Part shown: piece by piece, positions 25,741 through 33,829 of the stretch | How positions within the stretch are numbered: position 1 is the stretch's first letter | How the letters are laid out: every line of letters starts with the position of its first letter | Assembly (NCBI GenBank): GCA_958445895.1 | Contig: CAUCTV010000001.1 | Location: 283,729-347,728, forward strand | Reading direction: 5' to 3' | DNA: 64,000 nt | Origin: an uncultured Collinsella sp. | Lineage (GTDB): Bacteria; Actinomycetota; Coriobacteriia; Coriobacteriales; Coriobacteriaceae | The notes under the pieces: model-generated | Seen by the model: only the letters and a program-made list of their open reading frames with translations | The model's database searches: none | Told to the model about the DNA's origin: nothing | Program-made: the position numbers and the translations under genes

Positions 25741-27141
25741 ATGAAATATCAGGCAATGTCCGAAACAGTCCTAAAGGCTGTTGGCGGCAAAGAGAACATT
25801 ACATCGGTAACTCATTGTGCGACGCGCCTTCGCATCGACGCACGAGACACCTCGATCATCGATCTCCAGCTCGCCAAATCGGCCGATCAGGCGCTCGGGG
25901 CAGTAGTCAGCGGTGGCCAGCTTCAGGTGATCATCGGCCCCAACGTCACCGAGGCTTACAACGACTTCCTCGACTTCGCGGGAATCGAAGTCGGCGGTGG
26001 CACGGTTGCCGACGATGCCCAAACCGCCAAAGACCTTGCAGAAGGCATTAAAAGCGGTAACACCGCCATGGGCTTGATTGAGAAATTCGGGAACGTCTCT
26101 GCACAGGTATTCATGCCCATCGTCCCGGCGCTCATCGTTGGCGGACTCATTCTTTCGATCAAGAATCTCCTGGTCAATTATTGCGGATTGAGCACCGATA
26201 GCGGAACCGCCCAGGTCCTGTTGGCGATCTTTAGCGCTTCGTTTAGCTTCTTACCCGTTTATCTTGGTTATCAGCTCGCGGCCGTCATGAAGATGCAGCC
26301 CATCATGGGCGCATTGCTGGGCGCGATCATGATCAGCTCGTCCATTAGCGGTGCCGAGGGTCTCGACTTTCTTGGTATTCCCATCCCGACGAACGACTAT
26401 TCGAGTACGGTAGTGCCCATCGTACTGGGCGTTGTATTCATGTACTTTGTCGACCGCGGCCTTCAGAAGATTATTCCCGACGTTACCAAACTGTTCTTGA
26501 AGCCGCTGCTCACCATGATCATCGTCGTGCCCGTCGAGCTTATTATCCTTGGCCCCGCCGGCAGCATGATGGGCTACGCGCTGAGCGATGCCGTCACGTG
26601 GCTTATGGACAACGTGGCATTTATCGCTACTCCGATCCTGGCAGCCCTTAACCCCTATTTCGTCATGCTCGGTCTCGATAAGGCTTACATCGCAATCGAA
26701 GTTACGAGCCTGGCGCAGCTCGGTTGGGCACCCATTATCTTTGGATTCATCTCGAACCTCTGCATTGGCGGCACGAGCCTCGCCCTGGCAACTGCCATGA
26801 AGGGAAACAAAGAGAAGAGGGGTATGGTCACCACGGTTGCCGTCACCGCACTCTGTGGCGTAACCGAGCCCGCGTTCTACGGTTGCCTCATCGAGCGTCC
26901 CCGCCTGCTTGTCGGCACGGCAATCGGCGCGCTCTGCGCTGGACTCCCTGCAGGCATCTTTGTTCTGAAAGAGTATGTTGCGGGAGCATGCCCCGGCCTT
27001 CTTTCGGCACTCATCTTTATCGCTCCCGATGGGTCCATGGGTAACTTCGTGCTGGCATGCGTTGTCGCCATCATCGCCATCGTCGTCTCCTTCATCGCTG
27101 CACGCGTGATCATCAAGAAGAACCCCAGCTATATTGAGTAG
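25741..27141 (+). CDS. PTS EIIBC component, beta-glucoside family
   Basis: A 466-residue sugar permease of the glucose-superfamily PTS. The N-terminal EIIB domain has the phosphorylated Cys26 in TSVTHCATRLRI. The EIIC domain (about 105-455) has some ten spans and the conserved GVTEPAFYGCL loop. It ends after the last span with KKNPSYIE: the EIIA domain that many BglP-type proteins carry at the C-terminus is absent. Phosphate must therefore come from another EIIA, such as the stand-alone one at 6342. It is co-transcribed with the GH1 gene; GGAGAAAGAG lies before the ATG. The sugar is probably a beta-glucoside or beta-galactoside. Confidence 0.9.
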   Translation: MKYQAMSETVLKAVGGKENITSVTHCATRLRIDARDTSIIDLQLAKSADQALGAVVSGGQLQVIIGPNVTEAYNDFLDFAGIEVGGGTVADDAQTAKDLAEGIKSGNTAMGLIEKFGNVSAQVFMPIVPALIVGGLILSIKNLLVNYCGLSTDSGTAQVLLAIFSASFSFLPVYLGYQLAAVMKMQPIMGALLGAIMISSSISGAEGLDFLGIPIPTNDYSSTVVPIVLGVVFMYFVDRGLQKIIPDVTKLFLKPLLTMIIVVPVELIILGPAGSMMGYALSDAVTWLMDNVAFIATPILAALNPYFVMLGLDKAYIAIEVTSLAQLGWAPIIFGFISNLCIGGTSLALATAMKGNKEKRGMVTTVAVTALCGVTEPAFYGCLIERPRLLVGTAIGALCAGLPAGIFVLKEYVAGACPGLLSALIFIAPDGSMGNFVLACVVAIIAIVVSFIAARVIIKKNPSYIE

Positions 27142-27242
27142 ATGCCCGCCGTTTGCATTGGGGACATCCTCGGCAGACCATTAGCAAGAACCCAAGAAGT
27201 TCCTTAGGAGCTCGATTAATCCATTCGGATTCCTGAGGCACA

Positions 27243-27281
27243 AACGGCCCCGATTCCACAATGAAATCGGGGTCGTTGTTT
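27243..27281 (+). terminator. Terminator after the PTS operon
   Basis: AACGGCCCCGATT pairs with AATCGGGGTCGTT around CCACAATGA and is followed by GTTTCT. Confidence 0.75.
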
Positions 27282-27332
27282 CTAAAGCCGTCGATAGACA
27301 ATCGGTGTTTACCTTAGCTCCCTATCCAAGTT

Positions 27333-27400
27333 AATTATCCACGCTCGTTCTCCGGTCGGGAGATTTTCTTCGCTCGCGTATCCAGAAATCCACGCTCGAG
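27333..27400. repeat. Dispersed hairpin repeat, copy C (degenerate)
   Basis: AATTATCCACGCTCG at 27333, CGGGAGATTTT at 27357 and AATCCACGCTCG at 27387 repeat the words of copies A, B and D, but the two TCCACGCTCG arms are in direct orientation, so the hairpin is broken. TTATCCAC is at 27335-27342. Confidence 0.5.
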
Positions 27401-27433
27401 CAGGACATCCAGATCCGCGCTCGCCCTTGTCTC

Positions 27434-27480
27434 GATCTGTAACAGCAAGAGGCCTATTCCGCTTCTAGATGTTACAGATC
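27434..27480. repeat. CTGTAACA/TGTTACAG hairpin element, copy 1
   Basis: GATCTGTAACA and TGTTACAGATC form a perfect 11-bp stem across a 47-bp element with GCAAGAGGCCTA inside. Confidence 0.75.
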
Positions 27481-27513
27481 AAGATATTCCTAAAACACCC
27501 TAAGTTTCATCTC

Positions 27514-27560
27514 AATCTGTAACAGTTAGATGCCGAATATCGGTCTTGGTGTTACAGATT
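27514..27560. repeat. CTGTAACA/TGTTACAG hairpin element, copy 2
   Basis: AATCTGTAACA and TGTTACAGATT: same 47-bp length and arms as copy 1, exactly 80 bp further. The terminal base pair is changed on both sides together (G-C to A-T), a compensatory change. The centre (AGATGCCGAATATCGGTCT) differs from copy 1. Confidence 0.75.
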
Positions 27561-27634
27561 TAGACAAACTGGAGGACGAGACAAACCAAAAACGGGATGG
27601 GCGCTAACCCGATGGCGCACCACCTAAATAGAAA

Positions 27635-27665
27635 CGGGCTCTGTCCCATATAGAGACAGAGCCCG
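27635..27665. terminator. Hairpin at the 3' end of tRNA-Thr(TGT)
   Basis: CGGGCTCTGTC and GACAGAGCCCG form a perfect 11-bp stem. On the minus strand GTTTCTATTTAGG follows it, so it probably terminates the tRNA transcript. Confidence 0.75.
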
Positions 27666-27674
27666 AAACTCTCA

Positions 27675-27749
27675 TGGAGCCAGTGACAGGAATCGAACCC
27701 GCAACCCACTGATTACAAATCAGTTGCGCTACCGTTGCGCCACACTGGC
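27675..27749 (-). tRNA. tRNA-Thr (anticodon TGT)
   Basis: 75-base cloverleaf, acceptor GCCAGTG/CACTGGC, anticodon loop TTTGTAA, encoded CCA. Confidence 0.94.
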
Positions 27750-27836
27750 ACACTTGGCGCTTTCGCGCGAAGCCTGTTTAGGATAAAGGAATTGAGGACG
27801 GGGCGCAACAGGCCCTTCGACCGACCACATCTCAAA

Positions 27837-27900
27837 AACCGTTCGTCAGAACGAACAGTTTTATCTGTTCGTCAAAACATAAACCTATTCGTTTTGACAG
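27837..27900. repeat. AT-rich stretch of overlapping small hairpins next to tRNA-Thr
   Basis: GTTCGTCAGAACGAAC, ACGAACAG with CTGTTCGT, and GTCAAAAC with GTTTTGAC give several alternative stems built on the word GTTCGT. It differs in composition from the surrounding DNA. No coding frame is convincing here. Confidence 0.45.
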
Positions 27901-27905
27901 CTGCA

Positions 27906-27933
27906 AACCCGCAACCCACTGATTACAAATCAG
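27906..27933 (-). pseudogene. tRNA-Thr(TGT) fragment (28-bp exact duplicate)
   Basis: These 28 bases repeat 27696-27723 of the tRNA gene exactly: the anticodon arm, variable loop and start of the T arm. The flanks are unrelated, so it is a fragment. Such fragments often mark an old integration or recombination at a tRNA gene. Confidence 0.7.
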
Positions 27934-27975
27934 CGGGTAGACCAATCTAGGAAACGGCTCTCTGCCGCAACTCCC

Positions 27976-28653
27976 CTACCGTCCGCGCAGGGCCTTGAGC
28001 TTGGCCAGGGCATCGGGGCTCAGGCGGCTGCCCAGAGTCATCTTGATCTGCGGGGCTTCCTCGGCCTCGTGCACGTCGTTGTCGATCTGTTTGATCTCGT
28101 CCACCAGCATGCGGCTCGAGATGCGCGTAACGCCCTTACCCATGACGACGGCCTGGATCGTGCCGTCGCTCGACACCACGGAGCACGCGCGGCCTTCCTC
28201 GCGCGCCTCGATGCAGAGCTTCTGCACCACGGTGTCGGCCGATACGCCCGTCGGCGAAAACTCGATGCGCACGCCGCGGGCCGGCAGGTTGGGGCGCTCG
28301 TTGGAGATATTGCCCGCGCCGTCGAACACGATCACGGCCTCGTAGCGGCCCTGGGCAAAGGCGGCGACGTCGTTGATGAGGGCGGTGCGCGCCATATCGT
28401 GAACGTCGCTGGAATACGGATCATCGGAATGGTCGTAGACGAGCTTTTCGTAGCGCGGCGTGCAGTGGATCACGTTGTAGCCGTCGACCACCAGCAGCTC
28501 GGGCTTATTGGAGTGCACCGTCGAGACCGGGTCGGCGATGGCCTGCGCAAACGCATTGCCGCCCACGCCATAAGTCGCGGCCGAAACAATCGGCTTGGCC
28601 GAGCCTTCGCCAAAGCGCTTGGCCTTGGATTTGGCGCGGTTCTTCTTGGACAT
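27976..28653 (-). CDS. NYN-domain endoribonuclease, YacP/Rae1-like
   Basis: A 225-residue protein. After a basic N-terminus (SKKNRAKSKAKR) the NYN domain (about 52-210) begins ELLVVDGYNVIH, with the acidic residues of the PIN-like active site in VDGYN, FDGAGN and SSDGTIQ. B. subtilis YacP (Rae1) is a ribosome-associated mRNA endonuclease. The gene sits 3 bp after rlmB, and in Firmicutes yacP also follows the cysS-rlmB genes, which supports the family call. GGAGGAG overlaps the rlmB stop codon. Confidence 0.87.
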   Translation of the reverse strand: MSKKNRAKSKAKRFGEGSAKPIVSAATYGVGGNAFAQAIADPVSTVHSNKPELLVVDGYNVIHCTPRYEKLVYDHSDDPYSSDVHDMARTALINDVAAFAQGRYEAVIVFDGAGNISNERPNLPARGVRIEFSPTGVSADTVVQKLCIEAREEGRACSVVSSDGTIQAVVMGKGVTRISSRMLVDEIKQIDNDVHEAEEAPQIKMTLGSRLSPDALAKLKALRGR

Positions 28654-28656
28654 GCG

Positions 28657-29577
28657 CTACTCCTCCCCCATGAGCTCGCCGGCGTTGCGGCGCAGCCACT
28701 CAAAGCACAGCGCGGTGGTCGCCTGGGCCACGTTGAGACTCTCGGTCATGCCGCGCTGGGGAAGCTTGGTCAAAAAGTCGCATTTCTCGAGCACCAGGCG
28801 CGAGATGCCGTCGCCCTCGGAGCCCATGACGAGCGCAACGCGGCCCTCGAAGGGAGCATCCCAGCAACTGCCCTCGGCGTGCTCGGAAGCACCGCCCACC
28901 CAAAAGCTGGCGGCCTTGAGGTCGTCAAGCGCTCGGGCGATATTGGGAACCTGCGCGATGGGCAGGTGCATGACGGCACCAGCGGAGGTTTTGTAGCTGC
29001 CCACGGTCACACCGGCGGCGCGCTTGTTGGCAATGATGACGCCCGCTGCGCCCACGACCTCGGCAGAGCGCACGATCGCACCAAAATTGCCATCGTCGGT
29101 CACATGGTCGAGCACGACGACGAGCGCCGGTCCTTCACCCGCGCGATCGAGAATATCGGCGACATCGGCATAGGGGAAATTGCCCACCTCGAGCGCAATG
29201 CCCTGGTGAGCGCCATGGCTCGACAGCGCATCGAGCTGCGTGCGCGGCACATACTTAATGCGGACGTCCGCGGCGTTGAGGTCGTCGACCAGACGCGACA
29301 AGGCGGCATCGCGCTCCCCGCCCTCGGCGATGAGCGCGCACTTGACGGGAAAGCCGGTACGCAGTGCCTCGGCGGCAGCACGACGACCTTCGATAAACTC
29401 GCCCTTGGAAACCTGAACATTGTCGCGGTTGCGATCTCGCTGCGAACGCGCAGCCTGGGCTTGGGAGCGCTCGCGCTGGCCCTTGGGAGTGGCAGCGCGG
29501 TCGTTGCGGCGAATCGCACGCGAGCCAGAAGCAGCCTGCTTGCCTCCACGCGGTGCACGTTTGCGATTGTCGGCCAT
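28657..29577 (-). CDS. rlmB: TrmH-family 23S rRNA 2'-O-methyltransferase (RlmB-like)
   Basis: A 306-residue SPOUT methyltransferase. A basic, disordered N-terminus (about 1-55) precedes the substrate-binding domain (VSKGEFIEGRRAAAEAL) and the SpoU core: motif 1 DHVTDDGNFGAIVRSAE, motif 2 LVMGSEGDGISRLV, motif 3 LPQRGMTESLNVAQA. RlmB methylates G2251 in the peptidyl-transferase P loop. In motif 3 the usual I-P-M is L-P-Q. Upstream of cysS-type neighbours this is the normal location. The long disordered N-terminus is common in actinobacteria. Confidence 0.9.
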   Translation of the reverse strand: MADNRKRAPRGGKQAASGSRAIRRNDRAATPKGQRERSQAQAARSQRDRNRDNVQVSKGEFIEGRRAAAEALRTGFPVKCALIAEGGERDAALSRLVDDLNAADVRIKYVPRTQLDALSSHGAHQGIALEVGNFPYADVADILDRAGEGPALVVVLDHVTDDGNFGAIVRSAEVVGAAGVIIANKRAAGVTVGSYKTSAGAVMHLPIAQVPNIARALDDLKAASFWVGGASEHAEGSCWDAPFEGRVALVMGSEGDGISRLVLEKCDFLTKLPQRGMTESLNVAQATTALCFEWLRRNAGELMGEE

Positions 29578-29721
29578 AAAACGGCCTCCTTAAATAGATA
29601 ACGAACAAGAATCGACCGTCCGAGCCACGGCACCTTGCCTTTCAATCGTTGGGCATGACCACCAGGTCTATGCCCCCCCTCTTTCAAGGCAATCTGCCGC
29701 ACCTCGAACGGTCGACAAATA

Positions 29722-31188
29722 CTAGAGACTCTTAATACGAGTACCCGCGGCCGTATCTTCAATCGTCAGGCCCAGGTCCTTGAGCTGGTCGCGGATGGCG
29801 TCGGCCAGATCCCAGTTCTTGGCGGCACGGGCCTCGGCACGGGCCTCGAGAATCTTGGCAGCGGCCTCGTCCACGTCGTCACCCGTGTAGGCGACCAGGC
29901 CGGCGGCAACGCCCAGCAGGCCCAGCGGCAACTCGACCTTGGGCTCGGGGAGCTCGACGCCAAACGTATCGAGCAGCTCGACCAGCGTATCGGCAGCAGC
30001 AAGCGCAGCGGCCTTGTCGGCAGCATCGCCCGCCCGCTCCAGGTACTGGTTGCACTCGGTCACAAAGCCAAAGACAGCACCCATGGCACCGGCAGTGTTA
30101 AAGTCGTCGTCCATGCACTCCTTAAAGGTGGCACGGGTCTCGGCGGCCTTGGCGGCAAACGCCTCGGATGCTGCCTCATCGGCATCGGCCGTCGCATGGT
30201 TCGCGGCCCAGCGCAGGTTCTCGACCGTACCGGCGATACGCATGAGCGAGTTCTCGGCACCCTCCAGGCGCTCCCAAGAAAAGTCAAGCGGCGAGCGATA
30301 GCTCGTCTGCAGCATCAGCAGGCGCAGGGCCGCGGCAGAGTGCTGTTCGAGCACCTCAGCCAGCGTAAAGAAGTTTCCGAGCGACTTGGACATCTTCTCG
30401 CCGTCGACCAGCAGCATGCCCGTGTGCATCCAGGTGTTGGAGAAACCCTGGTGCCAGGCGCAGGTGGCCTGGGCGCACTCGTTCTCGTGATGCGGGAAGG
30501 CAAGGTCGGAGCCGCCGCCGTGGATGTCGATCGGGGTGCCCAGGTAGCGATGCACCATGGCGGCGCACTCGGTGTGCCAACCGGGACGGCCCTCGCCCCA
30601 GGGGCTCGGCCAGCTGGGCTCGCCGGGCTTGGCGGCCTTCCACAGGGCAAAGTCGAGCGGGTCGTTCTTGTCCTCGTTCTCCTCGATGCGCGCGCCAACC
30701 ATAAGGTCGTCGATGTTGCGGCCCGAGACCTGACCATAGTTGGGATCGCTGCGCACGGCAAAGTACACGTCGCCGTTATCGGCGGCGTAAGCGTGACCCT
30801 GCTCGATAAGCGTCTTGATCATAGCGATCATGGGGCCGATCTCCTTGGTGGCGCGGGGGCGCACATCGGGATCGAGCACGTTGGCGGCGCGCATGACGCC
30901 GATGAACTTGTCGGAGAACTCCGTCGCGACCTCGGCGGCCGTTCGGCCCTGCTCGTTGGCGCGCTTGATGATCTTGTCATCGACATCGGTGAGGTTCTGG
31001 GCGAACGTGACCTCGTAGCCGCTCGCGATGAGCCAGCGGCGAATCACATCGAAGCTGATGAACGTGCGGGCGTTGCCGATGTGGATGTTGTCGTAGACCG
31101 TGGGGCCGCACACGTACATGCGGACCTTGCCGGACTCGATGGGCTGGAACTCTTCCTTTTTATGGGTAGCGCTGTTGTAGATACGCAT
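29722..31188 (-). CDS. cysS: Cysteine--tRNA ligase
   Basis: A 488-residue class I synthetase. The HIGH motif appears as HIGNARTF (about 37-44) and KMSKS as EKMSKSLGNF (about 269-278). Zinc ligands include Cys28 in YVCGPTVYD and the GWHTECAAM segment. The C-terminal helical domain binds the anticodon. It starts 3 bp after ispF, with AAGGAGTAA overlapping the ispF stop. A 144-bp gap before rlmB could hold a separate promoter. Confidence 0.97.
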   Translation of the reverse strand: MRIYNSATHKKEEFQPIESGKVRMYVCGPTVYDNIHIGNARTFISFDVIRRWLIASGYEVTFAQNLTDVDDKIIKRANEQGRTAAEVATEFSDKFIGVMRAANVLDPDVRPRATKEIGPMIAMIKTLIEQGHAYAADNGDVYFAVRSDPNYGQVSGRNIDDLMVGARIEENEDKNDPLDFALWKAAKPGEPSWPSPWGEGRPGWHTECAAMVHRYLGTPIDIHGGGSDLAFPHHENECAQATCAWHQGFSNTWMHTGMLLVDGEKMSKSLGNFFTLAEVLEQHSAAALRLLMLQTSYRSPLDFSWERLEGAENSLMRIAGTVENLRWAANHATADADEAASEAFAAKAAETRATFKECMDDDFNTAGAMGAVFGFVTECNQYLERAGDAADKAAALAAADTLVELLDTFGVELPEPKVELPLGLLGVAAGLVAYTGDDVDEAAAKILEARAEARAAKNWDLADAIRDQLKDLGLTIEDTAAGTRIKSL

Positions 31189-31191
31189 TCG

Positions 31192-31686
31192 TTACTCCTT
31201 AACGGTTTTCTGTAGCAGGCAGACGGCCCAGGCGCCAATTCCCTCGCCTTGGCCTTCCCAGCCGAGCTTTTCGGTCGTAGTGGCGGCAACGCCCACGTTT
31301 TCGACGTCAACGCCCAGGGCATGGGCAAGGTTGGCGCGCATGGCATCGCGGTGCGGGGTGATCTTAGGCTGCTGGCAGGCAATGGTGCAGTCGGCATCGA
31401 CAAACTCAAAGCCAAGCTCGCGCGCATAGTCCATCACGCGAGCGAGCAGCACCATCGAATCGGCACCCTCGTAGGCGGGATCGGTGTCGGGGAATAGCTT
31501 GCCGATGTCTCCCCCGCGGCAGGCTCCCAGAATGGCGTCTGCCAGCGCGTGTGCAAGCACATCGGCATCCGAGTGGCCCAGCAGGCCGCGCTCGTAGGGG
31601 ATGTCGACCCCGCCGATGATACATCGACGCCCCTCCACCAAACGGTGGACGTCGTAGCCGTGGCCAATGCGCAGGTTACTGAACAT
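31192..31686 (-). CDS. ispF: 2-C-methyl-D-erythritol 2,4-cyclodiphosphate synthase
   Basis: A 164-residue IspF, which forms the cyclic diphosphate in the non-mevalonate pathway to isoprenoids. Zinc ligands are visible in GHGYDVHRL and LGHSDADVLAHA, followed by the substrate loop GKLFPDTDPAYEGADS and ATTTEKLGWEGQGEGIGAWA at the C-terminus. The ATG at 31686 gives the normal family length; it overlaps ispD by 11 bases. GAGAGGA lies upstream. Confidence 0.96.
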   Translation of the reverse strand: MFSNLRIGHGYDVHRLVEGRRCIIGGVDIPYERGLLGHSDADVLAHALADAILGACRGGDIGKLFPDTDPAYEGADSMVLLARVMDYARELGFEFVDADCTIACQQPKITPHRDAMRANLAHALGVDVENVGVAATTTEKLGWEGQGEGIGAWAVCLLQKTVKE

Positions 31687-32404
31687 GGGGAAGGTCCTCT
31701 CCCTCGGCCATACGGCCAAGCAGAATCGCGGTTACGGGACGCAGGTCCTCGGGCACCGTCACCTTAAGGTTATCGCGCGGGCTCTGGACACAGCGGACGC
31801 GCCCGCCCATGCGCTCGACCAGCGAAGAATCGTCGGTCCCGATAAAGCCCTCGGCGATAGCTGCGGTGTGGGCGCGCTTCATGGCGTCGACGCTAAAGAT
31901 CTGCGGTGTCTGCGCGGCCCAGTAGAGCTCACGCGGCGGCGTCTCGACGATATTGTCGCCGTCGACGATCTTGAGCGTGTCGATCGCGGGCTGACCGCAT
32001 ACGACACCGTCGAGGGCGCGGTCGTCCACAAGCACGTCGATCGCATGATCGATGGCCTCGGTCGTGATGAGCGGACGGGCGCCGTCGTGGATGGCGACAT
32101 ATTCGAAACCCGCCGGAACCGCATGCACGCCGGCACGGGTGGAATCCTGACGGGTATCGCCGGCATCGGCGAAGCTGATGGGCGTGTTATACGAATACGG
32201 GTCGATGGCCAGGCGGCGCATCTCGGCACGACGCTCGGCAGGGCAAACCACGACGATGTGGCCGACCTTATTGCTACGGTCAAATGCGCGGATGGACCAG
32301 CTCATAAGCGGACGGCCCGCTACATTGACGAGCTGCTTACCACCGGGGTTACCAAAGCGCTGGCCGCTGCCACCGGCAACGACCACGGCGCATACGGGCG
32401 CCAT
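31676..32404 (-). CDS. ispD: 2-C-methyl-D-erythritol 4-phosphate cytidylyltransferase
   Basis: A 242-residue nucleotidyltransferase of the non-mevalonate pathway. The CTP-binding VVVAGGSGQRFG start, KQ in GGKQLVNVAGRPLM, and IHDGARPLI and AAQTPQIF segments are diagnostic. The ATG overlaps the last base of disA, and the stop overlaps ispF, so disA-ispD-ispF are tightly coupled. Confidence 0.95.
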   Translation of the reverse strand: MAPVCAVVVAGGSGQRFGNPGGKQLVNVAGRPLMSWSIRAFDRSNKVGHIVVVCPAERRAEMRRLAIDPYSYNTPISFADAGDTRQDSTRAGVHAVPAGFEYVAIHDGARPLITTEAIDHAIDVLVDDRALDGVVCGQPAIDTLKIVDGDNIVETPPRELYWAAQTPQIFSVDAMKRAHTAAIAEGFIGTDDSSLVERMGGRVRCVQSPRDNLKVTVPEDLRPVTAILLGRMAEGEDLPHVQ

Positions 32405-33471
32405 TATGCGTTCCCCTGTTTGGTACCCTTCATGCGGTACAGGGAGTCCGCAAGAATGGCAGGGTTGTTGACGCCAAAGTCGCCCAGGCGCTCCGGATCC
32501 TCGCTGATGTCATCCATGAGCTCCTGCAGCGAGCCGTACTCGTCGACGATCTTCTCGGCCACGCCGTCGCGCACGACGGACACGCGCGAAAGCGTGCGCA
32601 GGCCCAGCGGCGTCATGACGGAGTCCTCGTCCAGGTCGTCGTAACCCAGAACCGCCGCCACATGCTGTGGGTCGGACAGGTCCTTAGGCGTCATACGGCT
32701 CAGGTTGGCGCGGATCTTTTCGGCATTGGCCTCGGAGGAATCACTCGCATAGTCGCGAATCATCAGGTCGTACTCGGTATCCATGCTGGAGCCGGCGAGC
32801 TGCTCGAGCTGCATCTGCACGAGCTTGCCCTGGTTGCCCAGCTTGACAATGCAATCCTTAAGTTCGGTCTTTGCCTGCTGCATGATCTCGAAGCTCGAGA
32901 AAATCCCGGTAATGTCGGCGAGCGTAACGTAGTCGTCGAGCTCGAGGGCCGTCAGGCGCAGTAGGGAGCGGTCGAGCGACTGACGGGTAGTCTGGAGCGT
33001 GGCGACGAGCTGGTTGACCGAGCTCATGATGGTGGTGACGGGCTGGATCTCATAGCTCTTGCCGTGAACGTACACGTTGACGACGGCACGACGGGCCGAG
33101 ACCGAGATCACGATGGCATCGGTGAGCACCGACATGCGAGCGGCAGTGCGGTGACGCATGCCCGTCTCGCTCGTGGCAAGCGAGGGATCGGGATTGAGGT
33201 GGAAGTTGGCGCGCAGGATCTGGGTGAGGTCGCCGTCGATAACGATGGCACCGTCCATCTTGGAGAGCTCGAACAGGCGGTTCGAGGTGAACGAAATGTT
33301 GAGTGGGAAGCCGTCGTTACCGGCAGCGAGCACGTTTTCGGTGTCGCCGACGCAGATAAGGGCACCCAGGTGACCGGCGATGATCATGTCGAGGGCGGTG
33401 CGGATCGGCTGACCAGGTGCCGTCAGGCGGATGGCCTGTTCCATACGCTTTTGCAGCTCGTTCTTATCCAA
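32404..33471 (-). CDS. disA: DNA integrity scanning protein DisA, diadenylate cyclase
   Basis: A 355-residue DisA that makes cyclic di-AMP while scanning DNA for branched structures. The DAC domain shows DGA at 73-75 and GMRHRTAAR (104-112, RHR at 106-108), both needed for catalysis. A helical linker and a C-terminal HhH domain (TPLGLRTLSRVSVVRDGVAE) complete the normal architecture. The start is TTG with GGGAG 7 bases upstream; the TTG is inferred because no in-frame ATG fits. It is the first gene of the disA-ispD-ispF-cysS operon. Confidence 0.96.
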   Translation of the reverse strand: MDKNELQKRMEQAIRLTAPGQPIRTALDMIIAGHLGALICVGDTENVLAAGNDGFPLNISFTSNRLFELSKMDGAIVIDGDLTQILRANFHLNPDPSLATSETGMRHRTAARMSVLTDAIVISVSARRAVVNVYVHGKSYEIQPVTTIMSSVNQLVATLQTTRQSLDRSLLRLTALELDDYVTLADITGIFSSFEIMQQAKTELKDCIVKLGNQGKLVQMQLEQLAGSSMDTEYDLMIRDYASDSSEANAEKIRANLSRMTPKDLSDPQHVAAVLGYDDLDEDSVMTPLGLRTLSRVSVVRDGVAEKIVDEYGSLQELMDDISEDPERLGDFGVNNPAILADSLYRMKGTKQGNA

Positions 33472-33642
33472 GGCATCGCTCCCATCGTATACGCTCCATA
33501 AACGCTAAATAGTTTCTCACGGTTTGCCCCCGCAGCGCTTGCGAAATCCGATGCTTACAGAATGAGCGAACACCGCTGGGGTAGTCAAAAGAGCCCCAAC
33601 CCAAATGAGCTGCTTATGTGGTAGCATCGGGATTCGCATAAA

Positions 33643-33776
33643 TGAGGGAGTAGTCGCGTGATCGGGTTCGCCTCCGGTGGCGCGGCAAGTCAACACACTG
33701 GCCGATGCGGCCTGGCTTGCCTTAATGAACGAGACTCGTGGCTGTGCGCGCAACGCGTACGCCACGGGTCTTTTTT
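33643..33776 (+). ncRNA. yybP-ykoY manganese riboswitch with terminator, upstream of mntP
   Basis: The leader starts TGAGGGAGTAGTCG, close to the aptamer's GGGGAGTAG, contains GTCAACA and ends with GAACGAGACT, the conserved CGAGAC side of the Mn2+ pocket. GACTCGTGGC and GCCACGGGTC then form a stem followed by TTTTTT (33733-33776). The stem includes the CGAGAC side, so aptamer and terminator compete. Mn2+ binding should therefore allow mntP expression (known for the class). Confidence 0.85.
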
Positions 33777-33829
33777 GTTACTCCCCCAAGAGGTACACGC
33801 GGGCCCGCCCGCAGAGAGGGAGTCAGACT

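Noticed and set aside
23328..27141. Genomic island carrying the RpiR-GH1-EIIBC genes
   Set aside because: GC content of the regulator is lower and repeats occur on both sides, but there is no integrase, no direct-repeat boundary and the PTS genes look ordinary; transfer remains only a possibility.
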